A stretch of 64,000 bases of DNA, taken from CAVTPU01 sp963736695 (GTDB lineage: Bacteria; Actinomycetota; Actinomycetes; Mycobacteriales; Micromonosporaceae). Positions 33,675 through 42,601 of this stretch are shown in pieces. The notes under the pieces were generated by a model. It had not been told where the DNA came from. It saw nothing but the letters and a program-made list of their open reading frames with translations, and did not search any database. Numbering within the stretch: position 1 is the first letter of the stretch; the number at the start of each line of letters is the position of its first letter. A program made the translations under genes and the position numbers. The stretch lies in contig CAVTPU010000004.1 in NCBI GenBank assembly GCA_963736695.1, positions 1,364,001 to 1,428,000 on the forward strand. Direction: 5' to 3'.

Positions 33675-34831
33675 CGTCCCACCGCCCCAGCGACGAAACT
33701 GGCCAACTCACCCGGGGTCATCGCACCGACAAAGGCGCCGACGTTCGCTAACCGCTGGGCAAGATCCCTATCGAAGTCCGGGTTGGCCTCCTCGTCCAAG
33801 GCCGCCAAACCTAGCACCCGGGCACCTTGCTCGACGAGTTGTCCGACCGAACGAACGAGGTGCGACTGATTGCCACCCTCATAGAAGTCGGTGATCAAAG
33901 CCACGATCGTACGGCGCGGATTTTCGACTAGTCCGGCGGCATAGTCCACAGCCTGTCCAATGTCGGTGCCGCCACCAAGTTGGACCTTCATCAGCAGCTC
34001 GACGGGATCGCCGACATCATTGCTGAGATCAACAACGGTGGTGTCAAAAGCGACAAGGTGTGTGCGCACCCCGGGCAGCCCCCACAAACACGCCGCGATG
34101 ATCGCCGAATGGATAACCGAACCCGCCATCGATCCAGACTGGTCAACCAGCAAAATGACCTGCCAGCGGTCGATATGCCGGCGCGTGCGGGTGAAGAAGT
34201 GCGGTCTCTGTAGGTAGATTCGCCGCTGCTCTGGATCGTAGTGCGCCAAATTTGCCGCGATCGTCCGGCGGATGTCGAAGTTGCGGGCCTGGCGCAGCAG
34301 GCTCGGACGGCGTGCCCGGGTGCCGGAGAACGCCTGGCGAACCTGAGCGTCCAGCTTCGCCATGAGCTGTTCCAGCACGGCGGCCACGATGCGTCGGGCC
34401 AGAACGAGCACCTGCGGATCCATCAAATGTTTTGTTCGCAACACCGCCTTGAGTAAAGTCGGGTTGGGCTCGATCCGCTCAAGCACCGCCGGATCTGTGA
34501 CCACGTCATGAAGCTCGTAACGTTCGACCGCATCGCGTTCGAGCCGCTCGATGGTCTCCTTGGGAAACAGTTGGAAGATCTGGTCGAGCCAGTCCACCGT
34601 GGTCAGCACGGATGTTTCGGTGCCGCCCTTCCGGGTGCCGGCGCTCCGGGTGCCGCCTCGACGAACCGCACGACGGGACAGGTCCTCATCCCGACCGTAA
34701 AGCCAGTCTAAGGCGGCATCGCGGGCAGCGATGGTTCTTGACATCTCACCGCCGCCCAGCAGGAGTCCGCCGGCTTCTCCCAGCACAAGACGCCAGCGCT
34801 GCAGGCCGGGGTCGATTGTTTCGTCGGTCAT
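33671..34831 (-). CDS. VWA (MIDAS) domain protein (YehP-like)
   Basis: A 386-residue protein. The N-terminal helical part (about 1-215) is followed by a von Willebrand A domain with an intact metal site: D230-x-S232-x-S234 (VDQSGSMAGS), the threonine in GGGTDIGQAV, and D in ALITDFYEGG. VWA proteins coupled to MoxR ATPases act as adaptors that bind Mg2+ and clients, by analogy with ViaA-RavA, CbbO-CbbQ and BchD-BchI. Both ends have four-base overlaps with the neighbouring genes. Soluble, cytoplasmic. Length matches YehP (about 380). Confidence 0.9.
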   Translation of the reverse strand: MTDETIDPGLQRWRLVLGEAGGLLLGGGEMSRTIAARDAALDWLYGRDEDLSRRAVRRGGTRSAGTRKGGTETSVLTTVDWLDQIFQLFPKETIERLERDAVERYELHDVVTDPAVLERIEPNPTLLKAVLRTKHLMDPQVLVLARRIVAAVLEQLMAKLDAQVRQAFSGTRARRPSLLRQARNFDIRRTIAANLAHYDPEQRRIYLQRPHFFTRTRRHIDRWQVILLVDQSGSMAGSVIHSAIIAACLWGLPGVRTHLVAFDTTVVDLSNDVGDPVELLMKVQLGGGTDIGQAVDYAAGLVENPRRTIVALITDFYEGGNQSHLVRSVGQLVEQGARVLGLAALDEEANPDFDRDLAQRLANVGAFVGAMTPGELASFVAGAVGR

Positions 34832-37116
34832 TCCCGCCTCAACAGTCCTTCTCGATCCAGCAGCGCCGCCACCTGAGCATCAAGGGCGTTTGCGCGGGCC
34901 AGTTCCGCCGGATCGTGTGCCAACCGCGGCAGCCGCCGATCCGGGCCAGAACCACCCAGCCCTGATATCAGATGTTTGGCGATCGTCTCCCGCTCGCGTG
35001 GCGGGAAATAGGCGAATGCCGTCCGCAGTGCGGGCAGGGCGACCAAAAACTCGTGGTCGGACAGGTTGCGCACCGTGGTGTCCAGCGCTGCGAGAACCTC
35101 GTCGGCATGCTCAAGTGCGAGCACCTGTTCCCGGGCGAGGGCGAACAGTCCGGCCAGCCAGTCACCCAATGCCGCCGACGCGGAGACCGACTGGATTGCC
35201 TGTGCCGCATCGACTGTGCCGCCTAGCGACCAGACAAAGCCTAAGGCGCCACCGCGGAGATCTGATGGCGCCTTAGGGTCGCTGGCAACCCGCCGCATCA
35301 CGAACACCGCTGCATCCGCGTCGATATTCAGTGCCGCACTGGCGTGCACAATGGCATCTCGGACGGCCACCAAGGCCGCCAACCGGCTCGGCTCGGCCGG
35401 AGCCGCGCCGGCATGGAGCCCGTCAACCAGCCAGAGGAGTCGCTCCACCGATGCTGCGATCAGTTCGCCGAAGGCTGCGCTGTGTGTTGCGCCGAACAGA
35501 GCATCGTGCCGCCACAGTGTCAATGTCACCGAAAGTGCCTGCCCCAGCGAACCCAGTTCGTTGGCACGGCTCACGCTGGTGAAGATGCTCTCCAATGCCC
35601 TTGCCGAAAAGTCGCTCACCCCGGCAAGGACCGCGTCGATGAGAATCTCGACGAGCACGTGCACCGGAGTGCAATCTCCCGATAGTCGTTCGGTGAGATA
35701 TGCCGTTACAGCGCCTTCGAGGGTGGCACCATAGGTGCTTGCCTCAATCAATGAAACCAGGTGATGTTCATCAATCCGGATGGACCATTGCTCGTCAATG
35801 ACCGCGTCGACCCCGGGCACGGGCCCAGACAATAGGTCGAACCCGGGGATCGCCAACACGCGCAGCCCGTGCAGGATCCGGCTGCGCGTCAGCGACCGCG
35901 CCGATGTCAGTTTCAATGTGACTTCGGACTGGCGGTCAAGGCCGTGTTGTCGCAACAATGCCGTCACATCGTGGACCAACGGCGGCAGCGGAGTGTCCGG
36001 GTGCAGGCGACCGACTCGGTCGCCTGCCAGTGCCGCCACCATCTCCACCACGATCGGATGAGTGCCAGCGGGCAGTTGACCCCGGCCAGTCCACGGAAGC
36101 GGCCGATCAAGCGCCTCGCTAACCAAGGCACTAACCAGACCGTCGAGCAGGTCCGTGCGGGTGGGCTGTGGATGGTTTCGCACCCGGGACAGCCCTGTCG
36201 CCATCGCTTGTGCTGCCACCAGATCAGCGGTGGACACGGACTGTCTGCGCTCGCGTAACCGGTCGACGATCGCGGTGATCACCCTGCCGGCCGCGCTAGC
36301 AAGGCCGACGTCCCACACGTCCTGGTAGTACTGCGGGGATGGCATGCCCGACTGGTAGCCGCGAAACGAATCGAGGCGCTTGAACGAGTAGGGCACCAGG
36401 TAGCTGCGAATTGACGCCCCCTGGCCGGGTTGGGGAATTTCGGGCCACTGGAGACTCGGCCCGGATTCGGTCACGAGCCGCGCCAACGCGCTGCGGTGAA
36501 AACCTCCGGTGACCACGACGATCGGCCTCCCATCGGCGTGCCCGAGTGCGGCGCTGATCCACTGTGCCATGTGAGTCTCCCTCACCGCATCGGTGTCGGA
36601 GGCTTTACAGCCGTCGCGAATCAACTCGAAGTAGGTCTCCAATCGCTGAGCCAACCGGTCTTCGGGATCGGCTTCAATCATGTGGTCCCAGAGAGTGTCT
36701 ACATTGTCCACGTTGAACCTGTGACACAGTCGGGCAACCACGTCGGTGTAACGGCGCTCGACATCGGCATATCGGTTTTCCCGATCAACGAAGGCCGAAT
36801 GCCATGCTGGCAGATCAATGAACGCGACGGAGGCACCGCAATCACGCCCGGCGTTCAGAGCCACCCACTCCGGAGAGTATTCACAAAATGGGCTCCACGA
36901 GGCGTGCGTGCGCTCCTCGTCGCGGTAGGAGGTGAACACGGCGACTGGCAGCGAGTGGCCCAGTAACAGTTCACCCAGTCGGTCGTTCATATCGCACGGA
37001 CCCTCGACGAGCACATATGCCGGGCGAAGCGCGGAGATCGTCGAACCCACCAGTCGGGCACAGGCCGGACTGTGATGACGCACCCCAAGATAGGTGATCG
37101 CGGCGGCCATGCTCAT
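34828..37116 (-). CDS. DUF5682 protein with Tiki/TraB-like motifs (YehM-like)
   Basis: A 762-residue protein. The N-terminal 210 residues carry the pattern of the Tiki/TraB/EreA/ChaN superfamily: first GxxH at 11-14 (LGVRHHSP), E38 at the end of the strand YVLVEGP, an R-E-x-x-M segment near 179-183 (VRETHMA), and a second GxxH at 204-207 (TGGFHR). These residues form a metal/hydrolase site in the superfamily. The rest (about 250-762) is mostly helical, HEAT-like. This suggests an effector hydrolase inside the AAA+/VWA complex, which is my inference; no activity is known for DUF5682. ATGA overlaps on both sides. Confidence 0.85.
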   Translation of the reverse strand: MSMAAAITYLGVRHHSPACARLVGSTISALRPAYVLVEGPCDMNDRLGELLLGHSLPVAVFTSYRDEERTHASWSPFCEYSPEWVALNAGRDCGASVAFIDLPAWHSAFVDRENRYADVERRYTDVVARLCHRFNVDNVDTLWDHMIEADPEDRLAQRLETYFELIRDGCKASDTDAVRETHMAQWISAALGHADGRPIVVVTGGFHRSALARLVTESGPSLQWPEIPQPGQGASIRSYLVPYSFKRLDSFRGYQSGMPSPQYYQDVWDVGLASAAGRVITAIVDRLRERRQSVSTADLVAAQAMATGLSRVRNHPQPTRTDLLDGLVSALVSEALDRPLPWTGRGQLPAGTHPIVVEMVAALAGDRVGRLHPDTPLPPLVHDVTALLRQHGLDRQSEVTLKLTSARSLTRSRILHGLRVLAIPGFDLLSGPVPGVDAVIDEQWSIRIDEHHLVSLIEASTYGATLEGAVTAYLTERLSGDCTPVHVLVEILIDAVLAGVSDFSARALESIFTSVSRANELGSLGQALSVTLTLWRHDALFGATHSAAFGELIAASVERLLWLVDGLHAGAAPAEPSRLAALVAVRDAIVHASAALNIDADAAVFVMRRVASDPKAPSDLRGGALGFVWSLGGTVDAAQAIQSVSASAALGDWLAGLFALAREQVLALEHADEVLAALDTTVRNLSDHEFLVALPALRTAFAYFPPRERETIAKHLISGLGGSGPDRRLPRLAHDPAELARANALDAQVAALLDREGLLRRE

Positions 37117-38201
37117 CGGCCGGGCAGTAGGTGCCGGGCGTCGTACAACGCCTGCCAGGCGGCCCCCGAGCGGCGCTTGGCCGACTGCTCCAGATAGCGA
37201 CGCAACCGCGCAAGGTCCTCGGCATTGTCTTTGGCTGCGGCGCCAGCCAGGCAGGTCACGATATCGGCCGAGGTGCCGGCCTCCCGGCGCAGAAACCAGC
37301 CTCGCACGCCGACTGCGTGCGCCACCGAAACCGCCTCGGCCGTGCTCATCACCGACGAAAGGCGATCAAGATCGCCGCCGGACGAGACGCTTCCCGAACG
37401 TAGTTCCCGGAACGTGGTCACCAGGACCTCCAGCACATCCCGGTCTGGTGGCACGCCCACACCCGAGCGCTTGAGCAGGTCAGCTGCTTGAGACTGGACA
37501 AGATCCAGCTCGGTGTCCAGATCGGGGATCGGAAAGACAGTCTCGTAGTTGAACCGACGCTTGAGTGCCGCGCTCATCTCGTTGACGCCCCGGTCCCGGG
37601 TGTTCGCCGTCGCGATCACGTTGAAGCCTTCGCGGGCGAAGACCAGAGAGTCGCTGCCGGTCAATTCGGGCACAGCCAGCACCCGGTCGGACAGCGGCGA
37701 CAAGAGGCAGTCTTGTACTTCTAGCGGACAGCGCGTGATCTCCTCGAACCGCACAACCTGCCCCTTCGCCATGCCGCGCAGCAGAGGCGCCGGCACCAGC
37801 GAACGCATTGAGGGCCCGTCAGCGACTAGCAGTGCGTAGTTCCACGAATACTTGATCTGATCCTCTGTGGTCGCAGCGCCACCCTGGATGGTCAGCGTGG
37901 AGTCGCCACTGATCGCTGCAGCCAACAACTCCGACAGCAGGGACTTGGCCGTGCCGGGCTCGCCGACCAACATCAGTCCTCTGCTGGTGGCCAAACTTAC
38001 CAACGCCCGGTCGATCAGCGACGGATCTCCGACGAACTTTCTGATGATGCCGGATGGTTCGTCACCAAGGATGAATCGCCGCGCGGCAGTCAGGCTCAAG
38101 GCCCAGCCTGGCGGCCGCTCGTCACAGTCGTCCTGCCTCAGCCGAGCCAACTCATCGGCGTAGCGAACCTCGGCCGCCGGCCGCTGCAGATTTTCAGTCA
38201 C
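37113..38201 (-). CDS. MoxR-family AAA+ ATPase (YehL-like)
   Basis: A 362-residue AAA+ ATPase. Walker A is GEPGTAKS (80-87), Walker B VVRFEEI (149-155), sensor 1 NVIATANTRDRGVNEM, and arginine finger/sensor 2 LKRRFNYETVFPIPD. It belongs to the YehL branch of MoxR ATPases, judged by its partners. MoxR proteins act as chaperones that remodel clients together with VWA partners. GTG 38201 has AAGGTG eight bases upstream. It begins 62 bases after the DUF4132 gene and overlaps the DUF5682 start. Confidence 0.92.
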   Translation of the reverse strand: MTENLQRPAAEVRYADELARLRQDDCDERPPGWALSLTAARRFILGDEPSGIIRKFVGDPSLIDRALVSLATSRGLMLVGEPGTAKSLLSELLAAAISGDSTLTIQGGAATTEDQIKYSWNYALLVADGPSMRSLVPAPLLRGMAKGQVVRFEEITRCPLEVQDCLLSPLSDRVLAVPELTGSDSLVFAREGFNVIATANTRDRGVNEMSAALKRRFNYETVFPIPDLDTELDLVQSQAADLLKRSGVGVPPDRDVLEVLVTTFRELRSGSVSSGGDLDRLSSVMSTAEAVSVAHAVGVRGWFLRREAGTSADIVTCLAGAAAKDNAEDLARLRRYLEQSAKRRSGAAWQALYDARHLLPGR

Positions 38202-38263
38202 AGTCCAGTCACCTTATTCGGTCCCCGTGGGGTTTCAGCTCACTAGTCGGATCGAGTCACCAA

Positions 38264-41200
38264 TCAACTGGAGCCGACGAGCCAATGGAGGTCGTATACG
38301 AGTTCCGAGTAGACCCGAGGGGGAAGTTGGGTGAGGTCGCTCAATTCCCCGGAGAGGCTCAGTCCTTTGATCTCTTGCGGCTCGATGTCGCCAACGTAGT
38401 TGGATGGATGCCAGCCTGGCTCTGAGTCCAGAATGACCCATACGCCTTTGTGGACCTGTTTTGCCATCTGCATGACGACGTCATACCACCGTTGCCAGCC
38501 CCGGCTTTCCAGTCCACGCATTTGACCATGATCGACACAGCGACCGACAACGTCACTGAGGTCGATCTGCCCAGTCGGCCGGTAAACCGGTCGGTCCAGT
38601 TGCGGGAATGGTTGCAGGATCGAGTAGTCGGCGAAGACCTCTAGCCAACTTGCCAGGTCCTGTGTGGACATATCCAGTGGGTGGGCTACGACAACCGAGG
38701 CGTCTCCGGTCAACTCAAGGCGATCGTCGTCTCGGTTGGCCAGGCTTCCGTCCTCGGCGACCCGGAACGTCGAGACCAGTTCGCCGTTGTCGACCGTGCC
38801 CCAGACGAGTCGGCGGGCCAGGTGGGTCATCCACGGGTGGTTGGCATAGCGGTCCAGGAACACGGCCGCGTCGATGGTTCGCCCATCGCACATGGCTCGC
38901 TCGATGCGGGACAGGTGCAGACTGGCGGAGGCTTTGGCGTCTTTGCGTAGTGCCATGAGTTGAGCCTTGGCCGCCTTAGCCAACGCCTTGTCGTCGAGTT
39001 TGCCGGGTCGGGGCAGGTCGCGCAGCATCGGTCCGGCGCCCTCGCGCAGCATTGGGGCGAGTTGTTCGTCGAAGACGATGCGGTATTTGTGCGCGCCGGT
39101 ATCGATGATGTCGCCGTCGTTTTCGTCTAGGCCGAGGGTGGGCACCAGGCGATCGGCCAATTCATCGGCGGTGAGCCCACGTGCGTCCGCGATGGCCTGG
39201 ATGCGTTCCCGCGCAGCCGCCGCGAAGGCTGGGAACCGTGACTTCTCCGCCAGCAGGTTGATGTTGATCATTGCAGTGTCGGTGCCGATGTTGAGGAGCA
39301 CATCCAATGCGGATTGGGCGCGGGCGCTGGCGTTCTCCCCGGGCCATCTGCGGGCCAGCGTGGTCAGACGTCGAGCGCAGCTGTCGTCGCCGAAGAAGCC
39401 GACGGCCTGCATGCACCACGATGACGCTGCTGACGCGCCAGCAGCGAGCCATGCCTCGAACAACGCCCAGGCGAACGCGGCCAAGGACTCGGGTGTGTGC
39501 CGCTGCTTGGCGGCAATCACCCCCGGATGCACCTCGTCGGCGTTGCAATAGGCCAACTGGGTCAGCAACTCAGTCACATCCACCGGCGGCGTGTCGGCCT
39601 CCACTGGGACCAAAGTTGGTAGTGCAAGCGCGGTGACGAAATCGGGCAGTGTGGGGCGCTTGACCCTGGGCTCGGCCAGCGGATCCGCGTCGAGCAAGGC
39701 GGTCACGTCGGCAGACCGACCCAGTTCGGCCGCGAACCGCATGATGGTGGGCCGATGTCCCAACGTGTCGAGATAACGCAGCACCCGCATCGCATACGTG
39801 TCGGCGTGATCGTCCAACCACAATGTCAACGCACCGGCCACGGCGTGACGCGGGTGGCGAATAAGCCAGGACCGTGCCAACGCCTTGTGTTTCTTGCCCG
39901 CGAACGCCCGAGCCACGGCGGGGACGAGACTGACATCGCCGAATGGCTGCGCGGCCTTCAGCCCGAACTCCACTGTCTCCCCATCCAACGCGGCCAACAG
40001 CACCGGCAGGCAGGACACGCCGCCACGGGACAGAGCACCGGCCAAGAAGTGCTGTGCATGATGTGCCCCGATGACGAAACCCAACGCAATCAGCCGATCA
40101 CGAATCGTCGCCGGCGCCAGAGCGACCTCCTCCGCCGTTGCGGGTATCGCCCACTTCTCCTTGCGCGCGATGAACTGCTCGATAGCCTGCCCGTCACATT
40201 CGCTTAGCGGCACGTTGTCCCAGGTCAACCCTTCGGCCCATTGATAGACACGCTCGGCCTCCGCACGCTCGTCGGCACGCCATGTCTCCTCCGGTTCAAT
40301 GAAGACGGAGGAGCGCAGCGGAACCACCCTGATGGCCGGCATTGGCTGATAGGGCAGTGGTTTGTCTCGCCCGCCGAAAACGTCGTCCCCGCTCCGATTC
40401 ACCAACGCTGGCTGCGGCGCAGGAGATCGGTCGACCAGAGCCTCCAGCTCGGCGTCGTTTCTGGTGTGCGCGAATCGACGCACCCGCTCGGCGTCGAAAC
40501 TCGCCGAGAGCAGCAACCCAGCGGTCCCCCAGACCCGACCATCGACGTCGGCGTGACGTTGTCGGTGCAGCGCCTCCAACGCGCGGTCATCATCGATGTG
40601 CGCCAGAAGGGTGCACCAGATCGTGTTCTGGACCATGCTGTCATGAAACGGCCACGATGGCCTCATGGCAGAGAGTGCCTCGACTGCCTTACCGCCTGCA
40701 ATATCCAGCAACGAAGCCAGATACACGCGATCGTCACTGCTCCGACCGAAGAACTCGTGTCCGACCGTGCGGTTTGCCTTGCGGAAACGGTCCAACGTAG
40801 CGAGGTCTCCGGCGGCCAACCCGCTGGCGTGAACCGACGAGTTGCCGAACGCCCCGACATTTTTCAGTGCCTGCTCGTGGAGCTCGCATTCTATTTCCCC
40901 GGCGTCCGGACCCAGCGGAAGCAGAAACGTCGCCGCCCAATGCAGATCCGCCACCCGGTCGCGTTTCTCGGGAGTGCGCTCCATCTCCTGAGCGAGCGTG
41001 TCGCACACCTCGCGGCGCGTCGCCGCATATTCATCGTCGCTGGCAAGCACCAGCAGCTCCCGCAGCCGCCCGAACGGACCGACGCCCAGATATGGCAGCT
41101 CCTCCAACCCCGTCATGCAACGTCGAACCGCACCGGGCAGACCGGAGGTCGCGACCAGAAAGTCGGCCAATCTTTCATGGACCTCTCCGCGATGGGCCTC

Positions 41201-42562
41201 GACGAAGGTGTGGTATTCAGCCATACACAACGAAACCAGAGCCGAATCCTCGACAACCGTCCCTGGTCGGGCATCGACACTCGATATCCGCTCCCCCACG
41301 GTGCGGATGTCCCGATCCATGCTGGTCACGCGGCTCCAAATTCCGCTGCCGCGGCTCCTGACCACCATGCCGCTTTGGTCTGCGGCCCACAACGCTCGGC
41401 GCAGTGCCGCCCACGCCTCGTCGACGCTGGGCAGCGGTCTGATCACCGTGGCTATCCCGCCCCGGCGCGGGTGGAGCATGGCACGCAGAACGGGACTGAC
41501 GAAGACGCCGTCGCGACGCTCCAACGGCATTGGTGGCGGTGGCCGCCACTGCTGGACCGCGGTGGATTCCTCCGGAGCTGCCCAGGCCGGATGTATGTGC
41601 GACGCTGGGCGCGCTGCGACCGACGCTGTCGGCTCGGGCTTGCCGGTCATCGCGGCGATCGTCGCCGGTGTCGCCCGAGGCACTGGCGCTGCGGTCCCCA
41701 GCCAGGCGATGAGGCGGTTGTCACCGCCGATGAGGATCGAGTCCTCATAACGCGTGGCACACCAGAACGTTCCGTTCTCGACGAATTGCTCGACCACCAC
41801 AAAACTTCGACCATCATCGGCGGAGACCAGGATGAGGCCGTTTTCTCCCACGATGACGACCAGGTCGCCGAGGCATTCAACCGCGTTCAGCCGACCGCTG
41901 CCGGGCACGTCAACCCTTTCGAAGGTCTCCCCGCGGTCGGCTGACCGGTAGACGGCGCCATGACTACCCACCGTGATCAGCGTGCCGGCCGGCGTGAGGG
42001 TAGCTGACGTCAGATCCTCGTCCGCGACTAGGTTCAGCCTGCGCACCGCCTTGTCCTGGCACAGGTAGAGATGACCTGGCCACCTGGTGGGCACCAACAC
42101 TCCCAACGAGGTGCTGGTGATGTGACCGAGGTTCCGTTCATCGGCTCCCCTGACCCGACGAAATGTCACACCGTCAGCGGAGACCGACAGGCCGTGATCG
42201 CCTCTCACCCAGAGTCGCCCATCCTCGGCTGTGATCACATCGAAGAGGCGACTTTCAGTCTTAGTGCCCAAGGTTTGCCAGCTGAGCCCGCCGTCCAGTG
42301 ACCGAGCCAGATAGCCGTCATTGCCAACAACCCACAACCCGTCATCACGCAGACACGCTCCGCGCAGGCCCCTACTCGGCGACGAACCCACGTGAAACGA
42401 CACCCCATCGGTTGACCAGAGAAAGTCGCAATACTCGGCTCCACCCACGGCCACGACCGCGCCGTCGTGCACCGCGATTCCCTCGATGCTGACACTCTTG
42501 CTTGCATGAGCGGGGACCAGTGTGCCGACTCTCAGCCCAGATACCTCAGGGGTGATCTTCAT
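38264..42562 (-). CDS. Beta-propeller-DUF4132 fusion protein (YehI-like)
   Basis: A 1432-residue protein. Residues 1-290 are six to seven BNR/YCF48-like propeller blades (GLRGACLRDDGLWVVGNDGYL, RSLDGGLSWQTLG, YRSADRGETFERV, LVSADDGRSFVVV). A Pro-rich linker leads to a large helical, HEAT-like region (about 350-1150). The C-terminus is DUF4132 (LMALRKDAKASASLHLSRIE, THLARRLVWGTV, FADYSILQPFPQLDRPVY). E. coli YehI (about 1210 residues) has DUF4132 without the propeller as far as I recall, so the propeller looks like a lineage-specific fusion. First gene of the operon. ATG 42562 is chosen because TATACT lies seven bases upstream. Confidence 0.85.
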   Translation of the reverse strand: MKITPEVSGLRVGTLVPAHASKSVSIEGIAVHDGAVVAVGGAEYCDFLWSTDGVSFHVGSSPSRGLRGACLRDDGLWVVGNDGYLARSLDGGLSWQTLGTKTESRLFDVITAEDGRLWVRGDHGLSVSADGVTFRRVRGADERNLGHITSTSLGVLVPTRWPGHLYLCQDKAVRRLNLVADEDLTSATLTPAGTLITVGSHGAVYRSADRGETFERVDVPGSGRLNAVECLGDLVVIVGENGLILVSADDGRSFVVVEQFVENGTFWCATRYEDSILIGGDNRLIAWLGTAAPVPRATPATIAAMTGKPEPTASVAARPASHIHPAWAAPEESTAVQQWRPPPPMPLERRDGVFVSPVLRAMLHPRRGGIATVIRPLPSVDEAWAALRRALWAADQSGMVVRSRGSGIWSRVTSMDRDIRTVGERISSVDARPGTVVEDSALVSLCMAEYHTFVEAHRGEVHERLADFLVATSGLPGAVRRCMTGLEELPYLGVGPFGRLRELLVLASDDEYAATRREVCDTLAQEMERTPEKRDRVADLHWAATFLLPLGPDAGEIECELHEQALKNVGAFGNSSVHASGLAAGDLATLDRFRKANRTVGHEFFGRSSDDRVYLASLLDIAGGKAVEALSAMRPSWPFHDSMVQNTIWCTLLAHIDDDRALEALHRQRHADVDGRVWGTAGLLLSASFDAERVRRFAHTRNDAELEALVDRSPAPQPALVNRSGDDVFGGRDKPLPYQPMPAIRVVPLRSSVFIEPEETWRADERAEAERVYQWAEGLTWDNVPLSECDGQAIEQFIARKEKWAIPATAEEVALAPATIRDRLIALGFVIGAHHAQHFLAGALSRGGVSCLPVLLAALDGETVEFGLKAAQPFGDVSLVPAVARAFAGKKHKALARSWLIRHPRHAVAGALTLWLDDHADTYAMRVLRYLDTLGHRPTIMRFAAELGRSADVTALLDADPLAEPRVKRPTLPDFVTALALPTLVPVEADTPPVDVTELLTQLAYCNADEVHPGVIAAKQRHTPESLAAFAWALFEAWLAAGASAASSWCMQAVGFFGDDSCARRLTTLARRWPGENASARAQSALDVLLNIGTDTAMININLLAEKSRFPAFAAAARERIQAIADARGLTADELADRLVPTLGLDENDGDIIDTGAHKYRIVFDEQLAPMLREGAGPMLRDLPRPGKLDDKALAKAAKAQLMALRKDAKASASLHLSRIERAMCDGRTIDAAVFLDRYANHPWMTHLARRLVWGTVDNGELVSTFRVAEDGSLANRDDDRLELTGDASVVVAHPLDMSTQDLASWLEVFADYSILQPFPQLDRPVYRPTGQIDLSDVVGRCVDHGQMRGLESRGWQRWYDVVMQMAKQVHKGVWVILDSEPGWHPSNYVGDIEPQEIKGLSLSGELSDLTQLPPRVYSELVYDLHWLVGSS

Positions 42563-42569
42563 GGCGCCG

Positions 42570-42575
42570 AGTATA
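42570..42575 (-). promoter_or_regulatory. -10 hexamer of the Yeh-like operon
   Basis: TATACT on the minus strand, seven bases before ATG 42562, with no RBS, predicts a leaderless mRNA for the 11-kb operon. The -35 region is weak, so an activator or alternative sigma factor is possible. Confidence 0.5.
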
Positions 42576-42601
42576 GGGACGGCGTGTGACACTTCCCCGA
42601 C

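Noticed and set aside
40241..41944. 567-codon plus-strand open frame
   Set aside because: It is antisense to the DUF4132 fusion gene, Arg/Gln/His rich, with no domain. Long antisense frames are expected at this G+C content.
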